From NCBI GenBank assembly GCA_030734395.1, contig JAUZTG010000041.1, forward strand, positions 2,170,001 through 2,234,000: a DNA stretch of 64,000 bases, read 5' to 3'. Shown here in pieces: positions 31,815 through 42,622 of the stretch (position 1 is the first letter of the stretch; every line of letters begins with the position of its first letter). The notes beneath the pieces were generated by a model. That model did not search any database and was not told the DNA's origin. It saw nothing but the letters and a program-made list of their open reading frames with translations. Both the position numbers and the translations under genes were made by a program. This DNA comes from Sarocladium kiliense. Taxonomy: Eukaryota; Ascomycota; Sordariomycetes; Hypocreales; Sarocladiaceae.

Positions 31815-34800
31815 GGTTGGTTGGTGCGTAGTTTGTAAGGTCGTTCGCCAAGGAGTTTGGAGCTTCCCACTTCAGAGCCGATGGGAGAGATCCGGAAATG
31901 AAGTCGATCTCATTGTTCACGTTGCTTTTTCTCCTTCTCTGAAAATTCAAGGCTGAGCTGACAGGAGTCAGTCGGTGAGACGTAGACGCAGTCTTATTTT
32001 TTTCCAGGAGGAGGCTCTGGCGGTGCGGTGGTGGGTGGTGGGTGGTTGTTTAGGCGTGGGATAGGCTAGAATAGGCCACTGTGAGCCGCCGGCATGACCA
32101 CTAACGGGTAGCGTGACGTCAAAGACATTCGGCCCCTGTGCGCATCATGCAGGGTCCAATGACGACGATCATTCTCCAAGGTCACCTAGCACGTCAAAAA
32201 GGTAGAGGGGAAGTAGAGGAAAATTGTTTGACTTGACGGTATTCACAGATGCACAATAAGCAAAAAAAAGGAATCCAGAAGCTGGAGTTTCGAACGCCAG
32301 GATTTGCACCAGGGCTTGTGTCACCATGTTAATTGCCAGATTCAAGGATCTTGAGGTTCCGGATTCGACTTACTTTCTCCCTTGGGAGGGGAGCGGGTTA
32401 ACTACTACCCCACGCTCGAGATGTACTGGATGGTATTGAAGGACTGTCATTTCGGTAGATAAACTGTTGAGCTGTCTCATGTTGTGGCGGGTAGCGGCTG
32501 CTTGTTGGGCAGCTGATGATGCGGCTGCCCGTGGCTGGTGGCGGTCAGGTGATGCTACCAGGTGAAAGATCCGGGAGCATGAACACAAAGATGAGTGTTA
32601 AATGGGTCATTTCATGCTTGGAAAGGGTTTAGGTGATGAAATTGCCCATCCTGAGTTAGCGGAGAGGCAGTGAGCCGTCAACCTCTGATCGCTCACACCA
32701 GCTTCGCTGCGTAGGCTCGGAGAAGGCTGCTCGCACTTCTCAGGGGTCGGTAGAGAGCCTGTGTAACTTTACATCTAGACCACTTTATCCGAATGCTACT
32801 ATTCCCCATAAGTGATTCTATTATCAGAGTGGCCAATCCTGACCCAACCATCCCCCCACAGACCTAACATATCCTCCGATACGCTCCCTCCGATACGCTC
32901 CCTCTCATACGCTCCCTCTCATACACTCCCTCTTATACGCTGCCTCCCATACGCTCTTATGGCTGGTGGTGCCCTGACCTCATCAGCTGACCGAGGGTAG
33001 CCCTCTCTGACATCGAGATTGCTAGGTACCATGACAACAACAAGACCTCAGAACTGTAGAAGTAAAATATCGTGGTCATCATATTATACTCCCGCGGGTG
33101 GTGGTAACACTCAGACGTCCAACCCATTGCAGCAGACCAGTAAGCGCTCTCACGTGCTCATCACAGAGCTTGACCTTTTCTCCGTCTGAATCGTGCTGAA
33201 TAAGAGCTCCTTTAGAGAGTCTCGAAACTGGCTCCTGGGTGTTTGTGGAGGAGTCGAATGCAGCCATGAGCTTTGTAGCAGTTCCAATTCTCCTGAGGTT
33301 AAAGCACTAAAGAGCTAGGCTCTTCACATAAAAATACCTTATTCCGACGACTCCAGCACTAATCCACAGGCAAGAGACTTGTTGTTGAAACTGATGCCGC
33401 TCTTACAGAAGTCCTGGCTCCGCGAAGCAAACCTTGGCAAAGTCCAGTGACTGGAAGATGCTGGACAGCGAGCTCCAGTAAGCCCTCCCAACCGGAACTT
33501 CGGCATCCCATAGATCCCATTCGTCACTATAAACATTCTGTCACTTTCCTCTTCTCCACATGGGTTTCTTAAATGTCGAAATAATCGCGCTGACTAGCAA
33601 CCTCTCATAATCTGTATATCGTCGCCTGGCGCCAGTGACGTGTATTGTACATCGTCTCACCACCAGCACCACATCTACATGGGTTCAAAGACTTACCGGC
33701 ACCAGCTAGGCAAGTGACCACAACGACCTGTGCGCGAAATATGTCATCAAGTCCGAAAACGACGGGGCCGAAAACTTTCGGTGAGGCGCGGCAGTCACCC
33801 CCTTTTCGCAGGTGATTACAAGCAACCCACGGCTTTTATATTATTGTTGGACAACGTCTATGCATGCTGGCACCACCACGGGGGTCCATGCTCGTCCCGC
33901 TTCGACTGGATAGGGCAATACCTTGCAGAATAGACGAGTAGTGCTGGCGCCATGCAAAACTTGGATAATTTGGTACCTTGAGCGTCCATTTGGCTATGTC
34001 GGAGATCGTATCTTGCCATCAGTAGACAAATTACTCCACATTATGGCCGGTTGAGAGACGCAAATTTGTGCAGGTATCTTAAGAATCTATATCTCTTCAG
34101 GTGTTTGAGTGCCAACAAACCTCATCCTGCCTAGTGTCCAAGGCTGTGCTGTGTGTGTTTTGACCATCATCAGGTCTCAGCGCGCGAGCGAAAATTCCCA
34201 GTAAAGCATACGTCTTTAAGTCCGATCTGACGGGCGGCGCAATACAAGATTTTGACATGGAAAGATCGCTAGAATAGAGTATGACAGCAGTGTGCCATCA
34301 ATCTCACGACCCGCCCAAACGATCAGATAGTCTAATCGAGGGCATCCATCGGATATAACGAGCCAGTCATATATAAGTAATTCCGAGCTACGAGCACACT
34401 TCTTAGCAGGCCATATTACTCCCCCACCAAGCAACCCATAGTGGCGTGGACTAATTCAGCAGCTTTGCCGCAAAGTGGGCAACATCCGCTCCACCGCCGT
34501 CCGCGGCGGTGTGCGTGGACTGGTGCCCCGGTGCTGACACTTGGTCCGTGGACTTGGAGATTCGGAATGGAGGGTCAGATCACCTGCAAGAGGCTGCACA
34601 GAAACGTAGTGTAGAAGGCATGTGTAGATCTGTGGGTGTCGTGCCGCGTGATCAAGAACAGGGCGCTCGCTGTCAGTCTCCAAGGACTAGGAGCTTGGTC
34701 TCACCATCCTTGCTCTGCATCTGCCTCTTGTTACGGACTTTTGTCGTGCGTAGGATTGGCTAAATGGCTAGGCTTCCTAGTTTCCAGGTCCTCGCATCGA

Positions 34801-36000
34801 TTACTCTTCGGGATGGAGCTAAGGCTTCGATTTGACCAGGGAGGTCTGAGGATAGGCTCGGGTGTCGTATCCGTAAGCGCCATAGCCTCAATGACCCTCC
34901 CTCTGCACTTCGTAAGGTGCGCCAGTTGCGTTGTTGAGGACTTTGCTACTAGTAGGTGCCTGTCTCAGCCTTGTGTCGCGATCAGGGCGTCCCGGTCTTA
35001 TGCCTCCAGGTGCCTCCAGGCAGGGATTTATCGACAGTAGTATGATCAAAGAATCCTCATAGAAGTCTAGCCGCATCATCATGGATACCCACATGTGATG
35101 CTTTCTGGCCGTGCTCATCCGACCCCAAGCTGTCAGTAGCTCCTGAAGCCGGTATGGTCTGACAGAATAACCACACTCTCCTCACAGCAACCCAACACCC
35201 AACGCCCATGTCCACACCAGTCATCCATCCTCCCCACGCATCCATCCGACCCCCCCGCCCAGTTCCGTTGTCGCCCAGTAGGGCAATCAGTCCAGATCGA
35301 GACGTGGAAGGATTACAGCAACATAGGGAGTTACGAAATACGGCACGGTATGTAACGGTGCTTCTCGGCTTCTAGTACCCAGCTCACGTAGCGCATTGCA
35401 TGGCCTACTTTGCCCATGTCGGGGATTCCTCCAATACATAACCAGCAAGGTGTGACGGCACTTCATCCTGCTCGTGGCCATCTTGGGTCATTGGGCGCCC
35501 TGTGCCTTGCATCATTCTGTCCTCGTTGACTAACATTGCCGCAAATCAAACTTGCCAGGCTCGCAAATCAAACACCAAAACCATCTTAGCCTCTTTCTGA
35601 CCAAATCTCACTCTGGGTTCCCTTTATTCTGTCTCCCCTCTTTTCTCTACCCTTGGCTGCCTGATCTTGGCCTTGCCTGACCAACCTTCTTCACGCTGCT
35701 TTACTCTTCCTGTTCTGTACACATTCTGCGAGACCCTGAAAAAGGCGACCATCCTCTTAACCAAACTACCGGCATCCCACCCTGCGTCTTTCGCTCCAAG
35801 CATTCTTCTACCAAGCCGCGATTTACAAACGTCGTTGGAACAAAGTACAGCACCTTCAGAGCCCCGATCCAACTTGAGATATTCGGTTCCGGGCGTCCCG
35901 ACCCCGGCGCCTCCATCCCACCACCGACCGCCCGACAACGCGAGGCACAGCACCACCACAAACGCATCCCCAGAAAAACGCTCACAGTAACTCACAAACC
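31815..36000. other. Gene-poor 4.2-kb region upstream of the Zn2Cys6 factor
   Basis: No coding gene is supported. The left end is the acyltransferase promoter, with a G-rich GGTGGTGGGTGGTGG stretch near 32025. A 14-bp minisatellite lies at 32877-32957. A 62-codon ATG frame on the - strand (33267..33079) has protein-like composition but no recognisable homologue and no other support. The last 450 bp before 36001 are strongly pyrimidine-rich on the + strand, as expected of a promoter and leader. I could not identify a tRNA or transposon. Confidence 0.45.
32877..32957. repeat. 14-bp minisatellite, about 5.8 copies
   Basis: Units of the form YRATACGCTCCCTC follow one another from 32877, with a register of exactly 14 bp. 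Copies 1 and 2 are identical; later copies differ by one to three bases. The last unit is partial. Confidence 0.9.
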
Positions 36001-37607
36001 ATGGCTTCTGATCCAGAACGACGGTCCCCGACCTTATCAGGTGGTGTTCAGAAGCACAGAGCTTGCGACGAGTGCCGTAAGTACATTCATCTGACGGGCA
36101 CAGCACATCGTGCAACAGCCATCACCTCACTGTCACTGAGGAAGAAGCTGGTAACTGAGACAATCTTCATCAATATCTAGGGTCTCGGAAACTCGCCTGC
36201 TCTAAAGAACCAGATGGATGCTCAAGATGTCGCAGAGAAGGCTTGAGGTGCCACTACTCGGCTCAGAAGCCTATGGGCAGGCCGCGCAAGCGTCGTAATG
36301 TCGATGATGAGCCAGCCGAGGAGCGACAACGAACATCGCCACTGCGACAGCAGAAGAAGGACCGCAACGGTCAGCAACCGCAATCTCAACAGGAGCAGCC
36401 TCCCCTCCAGTCTGGGGAAGCACCACACTTCTCCAACAGCGACGGCATCCTCCCACAGGCCATCCCACCCACCTCTCACCTCCATGGATTCCCTGGCTAC
36501 GACTCGTCGACTATGATGCCGCTGGATCCAGGTTTGTCATTCATGGACGATCAGAGGCAAGCAGGCAACATCAACTTCCTCGACATCCTTCCCCCGGACT
36601 ACGCGACTGGCTCACCTCCCCATGACACACCATCCATCATCCCATCCACAGAATCCATCAGCCAGGGATCCTCCCATTACGCCATGGATCTTGGAGGCGT
36701 CGATCTCATGGGAGGCATCGGCTTCCAACACCAACCCACAGGGCCATCAGGCCCTCGTTCAGCCGCTACTCGCGTCATGCATGACTCTTTCGACCGCTAC
36801 ATGTCCAAAACCTGGGACCAACCCGACTCCCTCACCAGCACCACCCCATCCTCCGACGCCCGAAGCTCCTCCGCAACATCCACCTCCCTCCGCCCAAACC
36901 CAAACATCTCCTGTGGCTGCCTCTCCTCTCTCTATCTCACCCTCGACTGCCTCGGCAACCTCCCCGTCGACATCCCCGCCGCAATCCGCACAGTCCGCAA
37001 CGCCTCCCGCGTAGCCCACTCTACCATCCGCTGCGAGTTCTGCTCCGGCAACGCCATAGTCGACCACGTCACCCGTCCCATCCCCATCCAAGCCTTCCAG
37101 AATCTCATGCTCCTCGCCGCCCTCGTCCCGTCCGCCTGCAACGCCTACGCCACGATCCTGGAGCGCGTCGACCTTGAGGCAGACCGCGCAAGGAGGAACA
37201 ACGAGGAGCTGTGGTTTTCATTTCGGGAAATCGGAGGCCATTGGGGGATGGAGGCAGAAGATGGAAAGGACTGTTTGGTCATGCAGAGCTATAATGAGAA
37301 GAAGATGCCGCCGGATCTGTGGCGAGCGACGATACGGGAGATCATCCGCTCAGATGTCGATGGTGTAGAGGGAGAGAACTCCTTTGGCACGCACGGACAA
37401 AAGGGGCTGAGGGATGTGATCAAGTCATTGGAGGAGAGGAGCAACAGGCGGCATGCACATATGGACGCCGCTGCTGCAATGGGTCATATGCCCAAGACGA
37501 CCGTCGTCATCCCCCCGACGCACCATCCAGTGCCTCCTGAGGACCGCCATTGTATGCGGGTCCTGGACGCGGCGAGAATGGCGCTGAACAATCTGGTGAT
37601 CGCCTAA
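36001..37607 (+). CDS. Zn2Cys6 binuclear-cluster transcription factor
   Basis: This is a fungal-specific DNA-binding regulator. Exon 1 is 36001..36076, intron 36077..36180 (104 nt), exon 2 36181..37607, giving 500 residues. The intron splits the zinc cluster, which after joining reads CDECRSRKLACSKEPDGCSRCRREGLRC at about residues 22-49. The six cysteines have C-x2-C-x6-C-x8-C-x2-C-x6-C spacing. A basic segment with an AT-hook-like core (PMGRPRKRR) follows directly. A Gln/Pro-rich region spans about 75-230. The C-terminal half has conserved-looking cysteines (ISCGCLSSLYLTLDCLG, CEFCSGNAIVDH) and a helical block (PIQAFQNLMLLAALVPSACN). The full fungal_trans domain is not evident. Target pathway unknown. 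The pyrimidine-rich 5' flank suggests a sizeable leader. Confidence 0.9.
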
Positions 37608-38034
37608 AGATTTCATTCACAGAAAGAGAAAAGGCTCGCTTGGGAGGGATACGGAGAACGACAGTGTATATGTTGGGAGGCGTTCAGGACTATCAAATAG
37701 TTGACGGGCCGGGATTAGGATAACGATTTATGATTATGTAGAGAGCAACGTGATTTCTGGACACCCCATGGTTGACAGTCCATCTTCAGGGCTGGTAGGG
37801 CTGGTCATGACGCCCTTGTTACTGGGTGAACTTGGCTTCTTCTGAAAATATTTGTTGCAAGAGGTCATGTAATGATCCAACGCCCATGCTAACCCGACAA
37901 TCTGAAGGCTTTCCGTTGTACATACATAGCCAAGTATCCAAAGATCCATAACTCCACCAGCATTATCCCTGGCTGAGATGCGGCGCTATCCATGCCTTTT
38001 ACCACGAGAGAAAGAGAGAACCTGACGGTCCTCG
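37608..38034. other. Convergent intergenic region
   Basis: This 427-bp region between the Zn2Cys6 and the 399-residue gene stop codons is presumably 3' untranslated sequence of both. I see nothing else in it. Confidence 0.45.
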
Positions 38035-39234
38035 TCAAGCCATGTCCTCTACCATACCCAACAAATCCAGCTCTGTCTTCACCATATTCTCAAACTCTTC
38101 CCTGTCAATTCCTGATCCTCGTGAGAGCAACCAAAGACTGCGGATGGTACGCGAGACATGTTGCTTGACTGAGAACTCGTTCTCTCCCCTCTTGTCTGCC
38201 ATTTCCTCAAGTCTGGCCACCCTCTGCTCGCCATTCGAGCTTGCACTTGACTCCGGTCGAGGATGAAGAAGGCCGGCATTGAGATGCGTATCCCTCGGTG
38301 ATGAATCTGTACCACCCGAATCTGCAAGTGTCCAGCTTCCATTGGTTTCGTTTGCATCGCCCGGTCTGTTTGTCTTTGTTGCGTGAGAACCAATAGGAGA
38401 GATCGCGTGTTCTGCCATTTGTGCCTCCTCATCAGGATCATGGTTGTCCATGGCTGGCTGCACGTCGTCATACTGCGCGAAGTAGTTGGCTTCATCTGCT
38501 GCATCCTGGGACGTGGGGGGTTGGGTCCCAGCTAATGACCTCGGAGCTGGTGAGTGCTTTTGTGCTGGCGTGCGACCTGCTGGTGTCGCATCGTATTGGT
38601 CCCAATACCCATCGTCGTCGTCGTCGTCGTCCTCGGCACCGTTGGATGCAGTATGAGCCCCTGCATGTGATGCACTGGAAGCTGACAGCCCATTGGTCTG
38701 AGATGGCTTCTTCGCCGTGTTCCGCTCCTGAAATTGTTTCTCGGCTTCTGCAATAGAAGAGACGCCCTCGAATTTGACAAAAGGGTTGGGTTTGTCGTAG
38801 GTTGCGACTTCACCAATCCTCCAACCGTCACCTCCGCCTGCGGTGTCGCCCACGCAGTAGATGAGCTGGAACACGAGACCGAGCATCTCAATAGCAATGA
38901 GGGCCTGTAGAGTTTCTTCGTCTAAGCGGCGATATCTTGTTTCTGCGTCGTAGTCCCAGTCGACTTCGACCTCGCCAGAAATCGGGTGCGGTTCGAACGC
39001 TCCGCTCTGGGCAAGCTCGACGAGTTTTGCAGCCTTCGCTGTGTCGTAGGAGAGAAGCCTCAGCCATGGCTCCGTGCTGGATGTGGACAGTAGCTGTACC
39101 CTTTGCCGTAAGATTGGCGACAGTAAGGGCAACACACCCGGAGCTGGTTCCTTTGCTACAGCGGCTGGAGGCAAAGCTGGTAGAATTGGAGCAACGAGGG
39201 TCGAAGGGTCGGGCGCTGGGATGGTGGCAGCCAT
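38035..39234 (-). CDS. Uncharacterised fungal protein, 399 residues
   Basis: I do not recognise this family. The frame is open from ATG at 39234 for 399 residues without an intron. Residues 1-160 look globular: a proline-rich start (MAATIPAPDPSTLVAP), then LSPILRQRVQLLS, then the helical block YRRLDEETLQALIAIEMLGL with a Gly-rich loop (GDTAGGGDGW). Residues 160-320 are low-complexity and acidic. They include a seven-Asp run encoded by GTC repeats on the + strand near 38611-38633. The C-terminal 80 residues look helical again, ending KTELDLLGMVEDMA. No signal peptide or membrane helix is evident. Composition and codon use resemble its neighbours, so I regard it as a real gene. Confidence 0.75.
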   Translation of the reverse strand: MAATIPAPDPSTLVAPILPALPPAAVAKEPAPGVLPLLSPILRQRVQLLSTSSTEPWLRLLSYDTAKAAKLVELAQSGAFEPHPISGEVEVDWDYDAETRYRRLDEETLQALIAIEMLGLVFQLIYCVGDTAGGGDGWRIGEVATYDKPNPFVKFEGVSSIAEAEKQFQERNTAKKPSQTNGLSASSASHAGAHTASNGAEDDDDDDDGYWDQYDATPAGRTPAQKHSPAPRSLAGTQPPTSQDAADEANYFAQYDDVQPAMDNHDPDEEAQMAEHAISPIGSHATKTNRPGDANETNGSWTLADSGGTDSSPRDTHLNAGLLHPRPESSASSNGEQRVARLEEMADKRGENEFSVKQHVSRTIRSLWLLSRGSGIDREEFENMVKTELDLLGMVEDMA

Positions 39235-40032
39235 AGTGCTGCTGGCCCCGATGGAAGGGGTCTTGGCCAGTACTACTGTCGAAAAGTAATTCGTCGTCGA
39301 TTCCTGTCCAGTATCTAGTCCTGGGGGCCAGGGTGTCGAGACGTTGCGCCGCGGAGCGTGGCCGAGAGCTCAAATATGGACGTCAGTGGGGGGATCTTCA
39401 CATGCCAGGTAACAGCCTGCGCTTATGATGGCTGAACGTATTGACGGTCAAGCAGCAGCGAACAGGTCCGATTGCAGATCCCTGACAGTCCAAGAGCGTG
39501 AAGCAACTTACAGGCTTCGGAACAAATTGCGCCTAAGAAGAGTAAGAGGAGAAGAGGGAAACGGTAGAGTGAGGGAGGAGAGCACGACGACACGGTTCCT
39601 CATGACCTCTCTGCCCTTAGCTTCCTTCCGCCCGAAACCCTGCGTCGCGACGATTCGGAAGGTGCCACTAGGAGGGGACGATCCGCCGCCACAAGCCGCG
39701 CCGACGCGCTGAACCCCACTGAAGCTGGACCTGGAGCAGGGCACCCGACCCGACTGGAGGCCCTACGGGTGGGTTAGACGCTCCCTAGATTTGTGCGCCG
39801 ACCTACCACTACAGAGGACGCTGGCCTGCAGGCACCCGCTGGCCTTAGGCAATCTTTGGCTTAGCGCTGAATCATTGCGACCCATGTACCTTTTGCGTCT
39901 CACGCAAATCTTGCTACCCTAAACCCCCCCCTCGCCACGTAAGTCGCCAACCGGTCACGATGACTTGAGGGGCTGCTTACTCTGGCTCACACAAATAACC
40001 AAGCGCATGCGAAGATTACGGAAGAGGTTCTC
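39235..40032. promoter_or_regulatory. Divergent region between the two uncharacterised genes
   Basis: This 798-bp stretch carries a telobox-like ACCCTAAACCCC at 39916-39927. It also contains overlapping short open frames at 39425-39744 on both strands that I could not validate as a gene. Confidence 0.45.
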
Positions 40033-40704
40033 ATGGAGCGGAGATTGTCAACGGGTGGTAAGCCTCCGGTCAAAATCGAGGAGCGATATATCATTGAGGA
40101 AGCACCGTCTCGCGGGGGTTTGCCCTGCGCTACAGCGTGGTTTCGACATGAGATCGTTGAGTTCGGGAGCAAAATACACGAAGGCTGGTCGCTGTCCGAC
40201 TACGACTACGATCGCGGTTCACCGCCATGGTCAATCCAGGTCTACGATACAAGTGAAGACGCTGGCCACGTTGAACATCTGATCCTTGTAGCCGAGACAC
40301 TACACAAGCAAACTCGCGACGACCGTGAAAATCACGAGGCGCAAGTCCGAGTCGACCGTGACCGCATCGACGTATGGGGCATGCCACTGCCTTTCGAGAC
40401 CTCAGAGAGCGAGCGTATTGCGAGATGCAAGATGCACTTCGAGGGTTTTGTTCAGTCTGAGTTTATGCGGCTTCCCTCTTTTCATTGGAGGTGGCGCAAG
40501 GGCATCCTCATCATTGACCGTCCACCACACAGATGGGGTGATGACGAGGAAGCGTTCATGACGGTCTTCTGGGACGCGAGTCCAGAATCCCTAGAACATT
40601 TTTCGGATGACCAAAGAGAGGATTTACAGAGAGGAGAAGTTGCCAGATACTCGTTTTCGGGGGTGCGGCAAAAATTGGGAGGGCTGACACTTAAGGAGAC
40701 TTGA
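40033..40704 (+). CDS. Uncharacterised protein, 223 residues
   Basis: I do not recognise this protein. The frame runs from ATG at 40033 to TGA at 40702-40704 and encodes 223 mostly hydrophilic, Trp-rich residues (FHWRWRKGILIIDRPPHRWG near 155, VFWDASPESLEHF near 185). There is no signal peptide, membrane helix or low-complexity tail, so it looks like a single globular domain. The frame stays open a little upstream of the ATG, so an additional 5' exon cannot be excluded. It may be a lineage-restricted gene. The alternative is a coincidental open frame, made less likely by its length and balanced composition. Confidence 0.55.
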   Translation: MERRLSTGGKPPVKIEERYIIEEAPSRGGLPCATAWFRHEIVEFGSKIHEGWSLSDYDYDRGSPPWSIQVYDTSEDAGHVEHLILVAETLHKQTRDDRENHEAQVRVDRDRIDVWGMPLPFETSESERIARCKMHFEGFVQSEFMRLPSFHWRWRKGILIIDRPPHRWGDDEEAFMTVFWDASPESLEHFSDDQREDLQRGEVARYSFSGVRQKLGGLTLKET

Positions 40705-41458
40705 GGAGGCGAGCAATGACGATAAACACTGTCGAATTATCATCGATGTGAATGGAGGCAACTATGAAGCCGTGTATATGGTCTTTTTGACTTCAAATCT
40801 CGAGAAAGAAGCTTTTCGTTGCTTTCGATACATCTCTGTTAGCCCGGGTTTGGCTATGACAGACCCCTGACGATTTTCCAGAGTGGTTTGTACCATACTT
40901 ACCTATGACCAAGTGTCCATAACGTTCTGATTCTAATCAAGGAGTTATCTCCTACCTATTCTGGTTCGACTTTCACCTATTCGTAACGACACGGTTTGAA
41001 CTGCGTTACGATTCGCACCATCGTATGCTTTACATAGATCTGTAGCACGACAAAGCCGGCTTAGACCGTAGTCAACCGAGCGCTATCGGAGGCCTTGCCG
41101 TACTACAGATCACTGTCTGACGGCCCAGAACTGAAAGCGAAGAGCAAATAATCTGGACGGGATTGTCAGAGGCTCTAATTGTTCAAGTCAGGATTCAATA
41201 AATATGAGAAGCTTGATCGGAGGTCAGCCGTGGCGATTCTGAGGGTGATCTTATCTTATCATCGCGACGTCACAGCCTCATCTCCCACCGTTCCAGAATT
41301 ATTTTCCTCCCTCCCTTTGCCCCTTCAAGCCCTCCACGCGACATCACGCAACCATTACCACAACCTTCTTCCCGACCTGCGACTCGATGCGTCGGCGAGC
41401 AAGCGGTAGAATCCTTCTCTTTGACGCTGCTCTTCAGCCTCGCTGAGCTTACGCGTGC
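40705..41458. promoter_or_regulatory. Tpc1 upstream region
   Basis: This 754-bp region runs from the uncharacterised gene to the Tpc1 start. It contains a perfect 8-bp inverted repeat, TCGTAACG / CGTTACGA, at 40981-41011 with a 15-nt loop. I looked for a thiamine pyrophosphate riboswitch and did not find its conserved blocks. Confidence 0.45.
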
Positions 41459-42543
41459 ATGTCACCCGGAGCCACCCGCCTCAAAGATGAGGTACGCAAA
41501 CACGTCCAACAGCTACGATACTCAATCCTGGGCAATTTCTGACTTATAGCTCGCAGGGCTCAAGATTCCAAGTCGTCACAGCTGGCGCGATAGCTGGATT
41601 GGTGTCGAGGTAATGGCCCTGACACAACCTTGATCACGCCAACTCTTCTAACAACTGAATCACCAGATTCGTCGTCGCACCTCTCGACGTCGTCAAGATC
41701 CGTCTCCAACTCCAGCCATACTCCCTCTCCGACCCTCTAGCGCCTCTTCGCTACGCTCCTGCTCACCGCGGTACCGTCGCTACCCTCCGACACATCCTCA
41801 AACATGAAGGGATTACCGGCCTATGGAAGGGTAATGTCCCTGCTGAGATCATGTACATCTTCTACGGCGCTGCTCAGTTTACGGCGTACCGTACTACGAC
41901 AGTCTTCCTGCAGACCGCACTGCCGACAAGACTGCCTGATGCCGCGGAGAGCTTCATTGCTGGAGCGACGTCCGGCGCGATCGCGACGAGCATTACATAC
42001 CCTCTCGATCTCCTCCGGACTCGATTTGCGGCGCAGGGGAGCCGTAAGGTCTACACTTCATTGATGGGCGCTGTGGCAGACATACAGCGCGACGAAGGTT
42101 TCAAAGGCTTCTTCCGTGGCATTGGTCCCGGCGTGGGTCAGATCATCCCCTTCATGGGCATCTTCTTCGTCACATACGAAGGTCTGCGTGCTCGCTTAGC
42201 AGGTTTCAACATGCCATGGGGCAGTGGCGATGCTACATCTGGCATGGCGGCCAGCGTTGTGGCCAAGACTGCTATCTTCCCCCTGGACCTGGTGCGGAAG
42301 CGGATCCAAGTTCAGGGGCCGACCAGGAATCGCTACGTGTACTCTGACATCCCGGAGTATACAAGTGCCTTGAAGGGACTGAGGACCATCTTCGCGACTG
42401 AGGGGATCCGGGGTCTATATAGAGGCTTGCCCATCAGTCTCATCAAGTCAGCGCCCGCAAGCGCAGTAACATTGTGGACGTATGAGCGCACGCTCAATCT
42501 CATGATGAGCTATGATAAGGCAGAGGAACCAGGATCTTTGTAA
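41459..42543 (+). CDS. TPC1: Mitochondrial thiamine pyrophosphate carrier Tpc1
   Basis: Tpc1 imports thiamine pyrophosphate into the matrix for the keto-acid dehydrogenases. Exons are 41459..41491, 41557..41609 and 41667..42543, with introns of 65 and 57 nt, giving 320 residues. Splicing gives MSPGATRLKDEGSRFQVVTA and joins SR to FVVAPLDVVKIRLQLQP, the first carrier motif. Repeat 2 has YPLDLLRTRFA and repeat 3 FPLDLVRKRIQVQG. The block GITGLWKGNVPAEIMYIFYG is characteristic of Tpc1 among carriers. Length matches yeast and Aspergillus Tpc1 (about 314-320). The start codon is close to the first donor, as in its homologues. Only 79 bp separate its stop from that of the convergent nucleoside hydrolase. 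Confidence 0.92.
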
Positions 42544-42622
42544 TGATTCGTCTCTGCCGTCTATAAGTAATCTATGCAGAATCTAAGATGATACCCCTCT
42601 CAATCTTCTCCCATTCGGCGAT

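Noticed and set aside
32271..32410. tRNA-like stretch with GGTTCCGGATTCGAC
   Set aside because: A B-box resemblance only; no matching A-box at the right spacing and no acceptor stem can be formed.
33079..33267. 62-codon ATG frame on the - strand
   Set aside because: Reasonable amino-acid composition but too short and unsupported; mentioned in the gene-poor region entry only.
39425..39744. Overlapping short frames (95 and 78 codons) on both strands
   Set aside because: A segment such as GTFRIVATQGFGRKEAKGRE looks protein-like, but I could not place it in a family or build an exon chain, so it is not annotated.
40705..41556. Possible thiamine pyrophosphate riboswitch at Tpc1
   Set aside because: The gene context invited a search of the upstream region and first intron, but the conserved CTGAGA and ACCTGA/GGATAATGCCAGCG blocks are absent.
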